Below are positions 52,186-60,276 of a stretch of DNA of 64,000 nt, in pieces. This DNA is from CAILUG01 sp041178065. Lineage in GTDB: Bacteria > Pseudomonadota > Gammaproteobacteria > Pseudomonadales > Pseudohongiellaceae. The notes beneath the pieces are model-generated. The model was not told the origin of the DNA and searched no databases. It was given only the letters and a program-made list of their open reading frames with translations. A program made the translations under genes and the position numbers. The stretch spans positions 1-64,000 of the forward strand of contig JBEGWB010000146.1 of the NCBI GenBank assembly GCA_041178065.1. The letters are read 5' to 3'. Numbering within the stretch: the first letter of the stretch is position 1; each line of letters starts with the position of its first letter.

Positions 52186-53773
52186 ACGAGCTGGCCTGCG
52201 CCACCTCCTCCATCGCCGGAACTCCCTTCAGTCTGCGTGCCAGCGTGACGAGGTCGTATTTCACGCGGCGTACGCCGAAGTAAAGCCCGAGCAGGCTGGT
52301 GCCGAGGCCGCCGAGCAAGAGCAGGATCACACCGATGTCCCACAGGGGGCGCTTGTGATACCAGAATGCAAAGTCGAGACTGTGCAGCCCGTTATAGAGC
52401 CAGCGTTCAATACGGCTCGCTCTTGTCACCAGCGTCAGCAGCTCGCTGCGTTCAGGGTCGACGTAGACCCAGCTCTGCGCCGGATCGTCGAACTTCACGC
52501 GCAAGGCCGGCAGGGGCAGCTGGCCGCCGCGCGAGTAATAGTAGTCGTCGTAATCCTCGAGCAGCGTTACCTCGCTGACATTCGCCTCTACCGCGGCATC
52601 CAGCGTCGTCACCAGCTGCTCGCGATCGAAGCCGCTCGTGACACGGCCGCTGCGGGCGTCGATCAGCATGCTTTCGGCATCGGACTGACCGACGATGTTG
52701 TAGGGTTGATGCAGGCGATCACGCTTCGCTGACGCGGCGTCGGTGGGAATACTGTAGCTCGCCAGCAAGTACGGCGCTCCGCCGATCCACTGGAAGTCCA
52801 CCTGCTTGATTTCGTTGCCCGCCGCAAGCGCGTTCCAGTTGTAGGTGTTCACGGCGGGAAAGGCTGCGAGATCGAGTTCGCCTGCCGCGTACAAGGCCGG
52901 ATCCACCGATACGCCGCGCGAGTTCGTCCAGGCATAGGGCTCCATCGACAGCAGCCCGCTGAAGACCCAGGTCAGCGTGAATACACCGAATACGGCACCA
53001 AGGATGTAGTGCCAGCGCATTAGTCCCCGGTACGGAATCGAGCGCGATACATTCAGGGGCGTGGTCTTGCGGAACTGCGTGACGCCAAGAATCAGTCCGA
53101 GTAGCGCCATGACGCAACCAATGGCCGACGACCACACGACGATGTCGTACCACAGCGGCTGATTAAGGCGCAGCGAGGTGAAGTACAACCAGTGCGGGAT
53201 CGTACCGACCCAGGCAAGCGCGCGGCTCTGCGTGGTCGTGTAAACACTGACGGCCTTGCGGGCATCCGACACATACACTTCGGTACCAAGCCCGTCGCCT
53301 GCCGTGAACTTGTGCATCGGCAAATCGGCGCGCTGCGTCAGCGTCCACTGGTCGACGTCATTGACGACACCGACATAGCTGAACTCCTCCGGCGGTATCG
53401 CCAGAAAATCCCCCGCGATACGCGCCGCATCCTGTTCGCGCAACTGTCCCACCGGCGCGCCGGTGTCGGCGTAGATCAGCACGTCGTCGTAGCCAGGCTC
53501 GAGGAATTCATAAACCGGCCGGCCCATGACCGTGCGCAAGCTGACGGAACTCGAGGTATAGCCGACGATATCGGCAGCCTGCCCTGGCGTCAGCACTACG
53601 CGATCAAGGTCGAGCGGCGTGGCACCATCGATCTGCATCTCTGGCGTGATGCGTGGCATGCCGCCGGTATAAATCATGAAGAACGCCGACACGAACCACA
53701 CGACAAACATGAAGCTCAGCGGTATGCCGATGTAACGGTGACTAAGAATCAGCAGGGTTCTGAAAACGCGCAT
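52184..53773 (-). CDS. Large PepSY-domain inner-membrane protein
   Basis: 529 aa. N-terminal membrane helix after RTLLILSHRYIGIPLSFMFVVWFVSAFFMIYTGG, a periplasmic PepSY-type region with ITPEMQ, then helices near 190-245 and a further membrane segment around 265-285, and a final C-terminal helix. PepSY-associated membrane proteins of this size commonly occur with siderophore-uptake systems and may be reductases; no TonB receptor is in the window, so the role here is open. 84 bp after the smaller PepSY gene. Confidence 0.8.
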   Translation of the reverse strand: MRVFRTLLILSHRYIGIPLSFMFVVWFVSAFFMIYTGGMPRITPEMQIDGATPLDLDRVVLTPGQAADIVGYTSSSVSLRTVMGRPVYEFLEPGYDDVLIYADTGAPVGQLREQDAARIAGDFLAIPPEEFSYVGVVNDVDQWTLTQRADLPMHKFTAGDGLGTEVYVSDARKAVSVYTTTQSRALAWVGTIPHWLYFTSLRLNQPLWYDIVVWSSAIGCVMALLGLILGVTQFRKTTPLNVSRSIPYRGLMRWHYILGAVFGVFTLTWVFSGLLSMEPYAWTNSRGVSVDPALYAAGELDLAAFPAVNTYNWNALAAGNEIKQVDFQWIGGAPYLLASYSIPTDAASAKRDRLHQPYNIVGQSDAESMLIDARSGRVTSGFDREQLVTTLDAAVEANVSEVTLLEDYDDYYYSRGGQLPLPALRVKFDDPAQSWVYVDPERSELLTLVTRASRIERWLYNGLHSLDFAFWYHKRPLWDIGVILLLLGGLGTSLLGLYFGVRRVKYDLVTLARRLKGVPAMEEVAQASS

Positions 53774-53857
53774 GTCGCATGCCTCGCGAGTTTGAGCGGG
53801 CGAGTGTACTGCCGCTGTCTTTGGCCGCGCAATGCGGCAGCGGAGCTCAGCCCTCCT

Positions 53858-54757
53858 CTAGCCTGCCGGATCCCGCAACCAGCGTTTTACGACACGCCTG
53901 TACCAGAGGATGAAGCCGGTGATGAATAACACGGCAGGCAGCAGGCCGAGGAAGACCCACAGGATGTTGGCCCACAACAGGCCACGGAAGCGGCCGAAGT
54001 GAAAGTCGAGCATCAGGCGCAGCCAGCCGTCGGGGCGCTCGAAGTCATCGAGATCCGGATCCATCGCGTCGATTAGCGCATCGAAGGGTTCCGGCCATGC
54101 GAAATACACCGAGCTCAGGCCCCACACGAACATCAGCAGCAAAGTCCAGAAACCGAGGAAGCTATGCAACTGCCAGTTGAAGCTGCGAGTGCTATTGCGC
54201 CGGATCAGCACGCCCTCCTTCCAGCGCCGCGTACCCTGCCACCAGATGACGAGGCCCGACAGGGTCATCAACAGGAACAGCGCGCCCCCGATGCCATTCA
54301 GCTTGCGGCCTTCGTGCCCGAGCAACAATTCATCATGCAGGCGTGTCAGCCACTCCATCGTCGCGACAGGCCATGGAAAGGTGCTGCCGAGATCCGCGCC
54401 GGCGTACTGGTCGAAGAAGCGCGTGACCTCTTCGCCTTCTGCATTCGCCAGCGCCACGTACGTCGCACGCCCTGCGCGCGTCGACGGAACGACCCGCGTC
54501 ACGGTGTAGTCCGCATATACGGCAGCGATCCGCGCTTCCAGCGCAGTGCCAGTCAGTTCGCTGCCTTCGGTGGATGCAACTTCACTCGGCGTGAACCAGC
54601 GGCTGAACTGTGGGCGCAGCACGACCGCGCTGCCACTGACGCTGATCACCAGGATATACAGGCCAAGGCCAATGCCCATCCACAGGTGTATCTGGAACAG
54701 CACGCGGCGGAACCACAGCGTTTGCGGCGCTTGCAGCCAGCGCTTCCCGGCGCTCAT
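53858..54757 (-). CDS. PepSY-associated membrane protein (PiuB-like)
   Basis: 299 aa. Begins with the family motif FRRVLFQIHLWMGIGLGLYILVISVSGSAVVLRPQF and has further helices near 135-155 (GIGGALFLLMTLSGLVIWWQG), 180-200 and at the C-terminus (LGLLPAVLFITGFILWYRR). The conserved HDELLLGHEGR loop carries membrane-side histidines that could hold haem or metal. Start overlaps the lipoprotein stop by one base (TGATG), so translation is coupled. Iron-related function is inferred from the family only. Confidence 0.84.
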   Translation of the reverse strand: MSAGKRWLQAPQTLWFRRVLFQIHLWMGIGLGLYILVISVSGSAVVLRPQFSRWFTPSEVASTEGSELTGTALEARIAAVYADYTVTRVVPSTRAGRATYVALANAEGEEVTRFFDQYAGADLGSTFPWPVATMEWLTRLHDELLLGHEGRKLNGIGGALFLLMTLSGLVIWWQGTRRWKEGVLIRRNSTRSFNWQLHSFLGFWTLLLMFVWGLSSVYFAWPEPFDALIDAMDPDLDDFERPDGWLRLMLDFHFGRFRGLLWANILWVFLGLLPAVLFITGFILWYRRVVKRWLRDPAG

Positions 54758-55281
54758 CAGAAATCAAACTCGTCGACGTAATAGCGTTCGAAATGGATCG
54801 CATCGCCGCTGAGATCGCCGGCGAGCAGCGCATCGACATCGGCGGCGAGAAGATCGAGGTATTGATCCAGCTCGTCGCGCGCCAGCGCTTCGAGCAGCGC
54901 GTCGCGCCATACGGCGGCAGCGCGGCTGTTGACGCGGCGGACTGCGTTGTCTTTCGCCCATTCGCCACCAATGCGCGCGCCCAGTTCCGACAGCCGCGCG
55001 GCAGTACGCTCGCGATCTTCCGGCGGCAATCGGTCGAGCACCTGACGCGTCATGTCGAGCCAGCCGGGCACTCCGGAATAGCCAACATAAAATCGTTCGA
55101 CCCACTGGAGATAGTCCGCTTCGCTCTGCAATTCATGGTCGTTTTCACTGGCCTGCCACTCGGCAACGAAGAGACTGCGAGCAGGCACGCCGGCCGGCCA
55201 GGGCGGCTCCACGACGCGCGTCGCGCAGGCCGTGAGCGTGATGAGGAGGCCAAGAAGTAAGGAAATACGCAGCATCAGCAT
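54757..55281 (-). CDS. Hypothetical lipoprotein
   Basis: 174 aa (or 172 from the ATG at 55275). Signal peptide LLLGLLITLTAC-A is a clear lipobox; the next residue is Ala, favouring outer-membrane sorting under the +2 rule. Mature part is charged and helical (YLQWVERFYVGYSGVPGWLDM, RLPPEDRERTAARLSELGARIGGEWAKD) with no known domain. Coupled downstream to the PepSY gene and 22 bp after mreD. Confidence 0.72.
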   Translation of the reverse strand: MLMLRISLLLGLLITLTACATRVVEPPWPAGVPARSLFVAEWQASENDHELQSEADYLQWVERFYVGYSGVPGWLDMTRQVLDRLPPEDRERTAARLSELGARIGGEWAKDNAVRRVNSRAAAVWRDALLEALARDELDQYLDLLAADVDALLAGDLSGDAIHFERYYVDEFDF

Positions 55282-55303
55282 GGCCAGGATTCGTCGATAT
55301 GCG

Positions 55304-55795
55304 TCAAGTCACCTTCAATGCACGCCTGCCGTAACGCAGCAGCACGAACACGAGGGGCCAGACCAGTGCGCTCGACAGCGCGGACACGACAAACATCAGG
55401 TTCGGTGGCGTATTCTTGCCCGTGGCGGTCAGCACCCAGAAGTTCAGCAGTTGCGAGATGCCGATCAGCATCAGGATGGTCGTGCTCTGCTGCAACGGCG
55501 TGAACATGCGCAATCTCTGGTAAAGACTCAAGGCAACGTACGCAATCAGGGTCAGCGTAATCGCATTGAGTCCAAGCAGCGAGCCTTCCAGCACGTCGAC
55601 GCAGAAACCGACGATCCAGGCCGTGAACAGGCCCACGCGATGCGGCAACGCGATGACCCAGTACATCAGCACCAGCGCGATCCACTCGGGGCGCCACATT
55701 TCAAGCCAGCTCGGCAAGGGCATGATGCCGAGCAGGCTGGCGGCGATGATCGTCAGCAGAATGAACCACGTAGCATGGGGACGTGAAGCGACCAT
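55304..55795 (-). CDS. mreD: Rod shape-determining protein MreD
   Basis: 163 aa, about five membrane helices. WRPEWIALVLMYWVIALPHRVGLFTAWIVGFCVDVLEGSLLGLNAI is the MreD core. Inner-membrane component of the elongasome with MreB, MreC, RodA and PBP2. Start overlaps the mreC stop by one base (TGATG). Usually followed by maf; here a lipoprotein gene follows. Confidence 0.94.
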   Translation of the reverse strand: MVASRPHATWFILLTIIAASLLGIMPLPSWLEMWRPEWIALVLMYWVIALPHRVGLFTAWIVGFCVDVLEGSLLGLNAITLTLIAYVALSLYQRLRMFTPLQQSTTILMLIGISQLLNFWVLTATGKNTPPNLMFVVSALSSALVWPLVFVLLRYGRRALKVT

Positions 55796-56862
55796 CAGTT
55801 CTCTGCTCCTGGCCGTTCTGCGCTTGCCTCGGCGGCGGTGTCGCCGCCTGGCTGGCTCACTGCCGTCGCGGCATCAGGCGGGGCATCACCCGTTGGCACA
55901 TCCACTGTTGGCACATCCACTGTGGGCACTTCCGCTGTTGCACCAGTGGCAGTTGCAGCGTCCGCCGGTGCGAGTCCCTCCACCGCGGGAGCGAGCTCAG
56001 TCGCCGTCGTCTCGACGGCAGGTGCGAGCCCGCGCCCCGAGCGATCGCTGACCACCAGCAGCAGATTGCTGCTGCGATCGATCCGCGCGGTCGGCGTGAC
56101 GACGACGTCGGCGAAAGGTTTTCCCGGATCGTGGTAGATGCTTCGGACAATGCCGACCGGCAAGCCCGGCGGGAAGGTCTGGTCGAGACCAGAGGTGAAC
56201 AGCTGGTCACCGACCTCGATGTCGGCCGTGTTCGGGATGTTGTTCAGCGTCAGCTGATGAAAGCTGTCGCGCGTACCAAAGGCATTTGCGCGCAGTCCAT
56301 TGCGGTTGATCTGCACCGGCGTGCCATGTTGCGGATCAGTGATCAGCAGCACCCAGCTCGATAGTGGCAGCACTTCGACGACCTGCCCCATCAAACCGTA
56401 GGCGTCGACGACAGGCTGGCCAACGTAAACGCTTTCGCGACTGCCCTTGTTGATCAACACGCGCTTGGAGAAGGGATCGGGCGTCACGCCGATCAACTGC
56501 ACCCTGACGACTTCCTCGGCGATCGTCGATGAGGCCTTCAACAGATCGTTGAGTCGCGCATTCTCGGCAGTCAGGTACTCGAGTTTCTGCAGCTGGTACT
56601 GTTGCTGCAACAGTTGCTCCTGCAGCTCAGCGTTGTCCGCGGCAAGCTCGTCGCGTGAACGCACGGTGCCCAGCATGCTTTCGGCGGCGCGGCCAGGCAG
56701 GCTGGCCACGAAGTGCAGCGGCATGACGGCAACCGATACGTAATAACGCACACGGGAGAGGTAGTCGAAGCGACTGTCGGCGAACATCAGCACCAGCGAC
56801 AGCAGGCATAGCGCGACCAGCTTGTAGCCATGGAATGTGTTCTGGACGAATAAGGACTTGAT
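55795..56862 (-). CDS. mreC: Rod shape-determining protein MreC, non-canonical start
   Basis: 355 codons if begun at ATC 56862. The first in-frame GTG (56793) or ATG lies inside the membrane helix: the stretch before it encodes KSLFVQNTFHGYKLVALCLLSLVLMFADSRFDYLSR, matching the cytoplasmic tail and helix of MreC. The frame is open back to 56907 but has no ATG, GTG or TTG in that part; AGAGGA sits 7 nt before ATC. After the helix come a coiled coil (about 65-110), and the beta domain (VYVGQPVVDAYGLMGQVVEV, TSGLDQTFPPGLPVGIV). The tail has a VPTVD repeat. It links MreB to periplasmic wall synthesis. Confidence 0.88.
   Translation of the reverse strand: MKSLFVQNTFHGYKLVALCLLSLVLMFADSRFDYLSRVRYYVSVAVMPLHFVASLPGRAAESMLGTVRSRDELAADNAELQEQLLQQQYQLQKLEYLTAENARLNDLLKASSTIAEEVVRVQLIGVTPDPFSKRVLINKGSRESVYVGQPVVDAYGLMGQVVEVLPLSSWVLLITDPQHGTPVQINRNGLRANAFGTRDSFHQLTLNNIPNTADIEVGDQLFTSGLDQTFPPGLPVGIVRSIYHDPGKPFADVVVTPTARIDRSSNLLLVVSDRSGRGLAPAVETTATELAPAVEGLAPADAATATGATAEVPTVDVPTVDVPTGDAPPDAATAVSQPGGDTAAEASAERPGAEN
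55893..55937. repeat. 15-bp tandem repeat in the mreC tail
   Basis: Unit ttggcacatccactg in three copies, the third diverged, encoding VPTVD-like pentapeptides in the disordered C-terminal extension of MreC. In-frame, so copy number could change without frameshift. Confidence 0.75.
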
Positions 56863-57070
56863 GGCCGTTTCCTCTTTACTTAACGGGGCCAGCGTTACGT
56901 TGACCGGTCATCCAGGCACCGGGCAGCACCGAGTGGCGTTCAGCGAAGCACAACCCTGCCTCTGGCATATGCTTCGCTTTACCCATGGCTGTTTATTCCC
57001 GTGACCTTTTCTGCGAGACCTTTCTTCGAGGCCTTTTTTGCGGCGTCCCCTGGAGGACACCACCCTGACA

Positions 57071-58108
57071 CTAGTCCGTCGTCAGCAAATCGAGCGCGTG
57101 CATGTCCATAAGTTCCATCGCCTTGCCGCCGCCGCGCGCGACACAGGTCAGGGGATCGTCGGCAACGATTACTGGCAGCCCGGTTTCCTCGCTCAGCAGT
57201 TTGTCCAGGTCGCGCAACAGCGCGCCACCGCCGGTCAATACGAGGCCGCTCTCGGCAATATCCGATGCGAGCTCGGGCGGCGACTGCTCCAGCGCGCTCT
57301 TCACCGCCTGCACGATAGCGGACAGCGGTTCCTGCAGGGCCTCGAGGATTTCGTCGCTGTTGAGCGTGAAACTGCGTGGCACGCCTTCGGCAAGGTTGCG
57401 GCCGCGCACGTCGATCTCGCGGATGATCTTGCTCGGATAGGCGCAGCCGATTTCCTTCTTGATGCGCTCCGCCGTCGCATCGCCGATCAGCGAGCCATAA
57501 TTACGGCGTACGTGCGTGATGATCGCTTCATCGAAGCGGTCGCCGCCGAGACGCACCGACTCGGAGTACACGATGCCGCTCAGCGAGATGATCGCGACTT
57601 CCGTCGTGCCACCGCCAATGTCGACAACCATGGATCCGCTGGCCTGGTCGACCGGTAGCCCGGCACCGATCGCCGCCGCCATCGGCTCCTCGATGAGGCG
57701 CACTTCACGCGCGCCCGCGCCCATGACCGATTCCCGGATCGCACGTCGCTCGACCTGCGTGGATTTGCAGGGTACGCAAACCAGAACGCGCGGGCTGGGG
57801 CGGATGAAACTGTTCTCGTGCACCTTGTGGATGAAGTGCTGCAGCATCTTCTCGGTGACCTGGAAGTCGGCAATGACGCCATCCTTCATCGGGCGGATGG
57901 CCATGATATTGCCCGGCGTACGCCCCAGCATGCGCTTGGCATCGGAGCCGACCGCGGTAACCGTCTTCTGGCCGTTGTGCATGCGGATGGAAACTACGGA
58001 GGGTTCGTTCAGCACTATGCCCTGATCACGGACATAAATGAGGGTGTTGGCGGTTCCCAGATCGATCGACAGATCGTTCGAGAACATGCCTCTGAGCTTT
58101 CTTAACAT
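57071..58108 (-). CDS. mreB: Rod shape-determining protein MreB
   Basis: 345 aa actin homologue. Phosphate loops LSIDLGTANTLIY and VVDIGGGTTEVA, the IEEPMAAAIGAGLPV segment and the C-terminal LTGGGALLRDLDKLL are all present. Forms membrane filaments that guide sidewall synthesis. 208 bp separate it from mreC, enough for a second promoter. Divergent from gatC. Confidence 0.97.
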   Translation of the reverse strand: MLRKLRGMFSNDLSIDLGTANTLIYVRDQGIVLNEPSVVSIRMHNGQKTVTAVGSDAKRMLGRTPGNIMAIRPMKDGVIADFQVTEKMLQHFIHKVHENSFIRPSPRVLVCVPCKSTQVERRAIRESVMGAGAREVRLIEEPMAAAIGAGLPVDQASGSMVVDIGGGTTEVAIISLSGIVYSESVRLGGDRFDEAIITHVRRNYGSLIGDATAERIKKEIGCAYPSKIIREIDVRGRNLAEGVPRSFTLNSDEILEALQEPLSAIVQAVKSALEQSPPELASDIAESGLVLTGGGALLRDLDKLLSEETGLPVIVADDPLTCVARGGGKAMELMDMHALDLLTTD

Positions 58109-58125
58109 TTATTTTATGATGCCTC

Positions 58126-58141
58126 TCTCAATTCATTGAGA
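58126..58141. promoter_or_regulatory. Dyad upstream of mreB
   Basis: TCTCAAT, two bases, ATTGAGA, 18-33 bases before the mreB ATG. Candidate operator or leader hairpin; inference from position only. Confidence 0.35.
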
Positions 58142-58363
58142 TCAAATTTGGGATGGGGGCGCGGAGGTAGGATCGAGGTAAATCGACCATGTCTTGATTG
58201 TGGCAGCCCGAGTGGAACCTGACCGTTTTCTTGTCCTTCTTTATGCCAGCTTTTGCCAGTCTTCTGCCGGTCTTCTGGCCGGCCTTTCGACGAGTATTTT
58301 CTGCCCTTCTTTTGTCACTGCTCGTTAGCAAAGAAAGAGGCTAAAAAATGGTAAAAGTTCCAG

Positions 58364-58369
58364 TATAAT
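58364..58369 (+). promoter_or_regulatory. gatC -10 box
   Basis: Exact TATAAT in an AT-rich stretch upstream of gatC. The -35 hexamer at 17 bp (CTAAAA) is poor. Leader would be about 100 nt. Confidence 0.5.
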
Positions 58370-58473
58370 TCGCGTTTTTTTATGTGCGCCAACTCTAGCA
58401 ACGGCCTACTTTCAGGGCAAGCGATATATCGCCGAACCCTGTCACACCACGCAGTACAATTCAGGAGACTCTC

Positions 58474-58764
58474 ATGGCCATCGACATGAAGGATGTGGAG
58501 AACATTGCCCATCTCGCCCGCCTTCAACTCAGCGCCGCGGAAAAGCAGGAAGCGTTGAACAGCATTACGAACATCCTGAACGTCATCGATGGAATGCAGG
58601 CGCTCGATACGAGCGGCGTCGAACCACTCGCCCATGCCAACGATGCGGCGTCGCAGCGCCTGCGCGAAGATGTCGTCAGCGAGCCGGACCAGCGCAGCGA
58701 GCTCATGGCCCTGGCGCCGAGCTCCGACAAGGGGCTGTTCCTCGTGCCCAAGGTCCTCGAGTGA
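58474..58764 (+). CDS. gatC: Asp-tRNA(Asn)/Glu-tRNA(Gln) amidotransferase subunit C
   Basis: 96 aa, standard GatC: MKDVENIAHLARLQLSAAEKQ, then LDTSGVEPLAHANDAASQRLREDVV. AGGAG precedes the ATG. It stabilises GatA and binds the GatA-GatB interface of the tRNA-dependent amidotransferase. First gene of gatCAB. Confidence 0.96.
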   Translation: MAIDMKDVENIAHLARLQLSAAEKQEALNSITNILNVIDGMQALDTSGVEPLAHANDAASQRLREDVVSEPDQRSELMALAPSSDKGLFLVPKVLE

Positions 58765-58813
58765 GCCGCGCGACCGCATCAAGCCCCCCACTTCCCCATT
58801 TGGAACACCCAGC

Positions 58814-60262
58814 ATGCTGAACCAGGGCATTACCGAGATCGCCGCGGCCCTTGCCAAAGGCGAGTACTCAAGCGTCGAGATCACCCAGGCATATCTGAAC
58901 CAGATCAGCCGTCACAATCCGGACATCAACGCTTACGTCACCGTCACCGGCGAACTGGCGCTGAGCCAGGCAAAAGCCGCCGATGCCGCGCGCGCGAAGG
59001 GCAATGCCGGCGTATTCACCGGCGTACCCTATGCGCACAAGGACATCTTCTGCACGACCGGCGTCAAAACTGCCTGCGGCTCGCGCATGCTCGACACATT
59101 CATAGCCCCATATGACGCCAGCGTTTCGGCCAGCCTCAACGCCGCCGGCGGTGTTATGTTGGGCAAGACCAACATGGACGAGTTCGCGATGGGTTCCTCC
59201 AACGAAACCTCGTGGTATGGGCCAGTGAAGAACCCGTGGAACCGGGCGCTGGTTCCGGGTGGATCATCCGGCGGCTCCGCGGCTGCCGTTGCAGGCCATC
59301 TGGCGCCGGCGGCGACCGCCACGGATACCGGCGGCTCGATCCGCCAGCCCGCCTCCTTCTGCGGACTGACGGGCATCAAGCCGACCTACGGCCGCGTGTC
59401 GCGCTGGGGCATGATCGCGTTCGCATCGAGCCTCGACCAGGCCGGCGTACTGACGCACAGCGCTGAAGACGCCGCGATCATGATGCAGCTGATCTCCGGC
59501 TTCGATCCGAAGGATTCCACCAGCGTCGACCTGCCCGTGCCAGACTACCGCGCCGCACTGGCGCAGCCGCTGAAGGGCCTGCGCATCGGCCTGCCAACAC
59601 AGCACTTCGCCGAGGGCCTGAATGCGGAAGTCGAAGTACAGATCCGCAACGCCCTGAAAGAATTCGAGAAACTGGGCGCGACCCTGAAGGACATCAGCCT
59701 CGACAACAGCCACCTGTCGGTTGCCGCGTACTACGTCATTGCACCTGCGGAAGCCTCGGCCAACCTCTCGCGCTACGACGGCGTGCGCTTCGGCCACCGC
59801 TGCGACAAGCCGGTCGACCTCGAAGATCTGTACAAGCGCAGCCGCGCCGAAGGTTTCGGTACGGAAGTCAAACGCCGCATCATGGTCGGCACCTACGCAC
59901 TCTCGGCCGGGTACTACGATGCCTACTATATAAAGGCGCAGAAGGTGCGGCGCCTTATCAAGGACGACTTCGCGCGCGCATTCAATGAGGTCGACGTCAT
60001 CATGGGCCCGACCTCGCCGCACACGGCATTTCCGCTGGGCGCGAAAACCAAAGATCCGGTCAAAATGTACCTCGAAGACATCTACACGATCGCCGTCAAC
60101 CTCGCCGGCCTGCCGGGCATGTCGATTCCGGCCGGCCTTGTGGATGGCTTGCCGGTCGGCCTGCAGATCGTCGGTCGTGATTTCGACGAAGCGCGCCTGT
60201 TGAATGTCGCGCACCAGTTTCAGCAAGCCACGGACTGGCACAAACGTACGCCGGGCGCGTGA
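58814..60262 (+). CDS. gatA: Asp-tRNA(Asn)/Glu-tRNA(Gln) amidotransferase subunit A
   Basis: 482 aa from the ATG at 58814. Amidase-signature catalytic Ser-cisSer-Lys: GVPYAHKDIFCTTG supplies Lys, GGSSGGSAAAV the cis-serine and TDTGGSIRQPASFCG the nucleophile. It releases ammonia from glutamine for GatB. Presence of gatCAB implies Gln-tRNA(Gln) and/or Asn-tRNA(Asn) is made indirectly. The start 49 bp after gatC is the conserved one; the frame extends further back into gatC but is not coding there. Confidence 0.97.
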   Translation: MLNQGITEIAAALAKGEYSSVEITQAYLNQISRHNPDINAYVTVTGELALSQAKAADAARAKGNAGVFTGVPYAHKDIFCTTGVKTACGSRMLDTFIAPYDASVSASLNAAGGVMLGKTNMDEFAMGSSNETSWYGPVKNPWNRALVPGGSSGGSAAAVAGHLAPAATATDTGGSIRQPASFCGLTGIKPTYGRVSRWGMIAFASSLDQAGVLTHSAEDAAIMMQLISGFDPKDSTSVDLPVPDYRAALAQPLKGLRIGLPTQHFAEGLNAEVEVQIRNALKEFEKLGATLKDISLDNSHLSVAAYYVIAPAEASANLSRYDGVRFGHRCDKPVDLEDLYKRSRAEGFGTEVKRRIMVGTYALSAGYYDAYYIKAQKVRRLIKDDFARAFNEVDVIMGPTSPHTAFPLGAKTKDPVKMYLEDIYTIAVNLAGLPGMSIPAGLVDGLPVGLQIVGRDFDEARLLNVAHQFQQATDWHKRTPGA

Positions 60263-60276
60263 AGGAGACAGAATTT

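Larger units (their letters stand above)
58109..58473. other. Divergent mreB / gatC promoter region
   Basis: 365 bases. Includes a 7-bp inverted repeat TCTCAAT / ATTGAGA (58126-58141) just upstream of mreB, three degenerate repeats of GCCrGTCTTCT around 58246-58275, and a TATAAT box for gatC (58364-58369). No gene seen. Confidence 0.6.

Noticed and set aside
56793..56795. GTG as the mreC start
   Set aside because: It lies inside the transmembrane helix, leaving no cytoplasmic tail and half a helix; the upstream codons match MreC.
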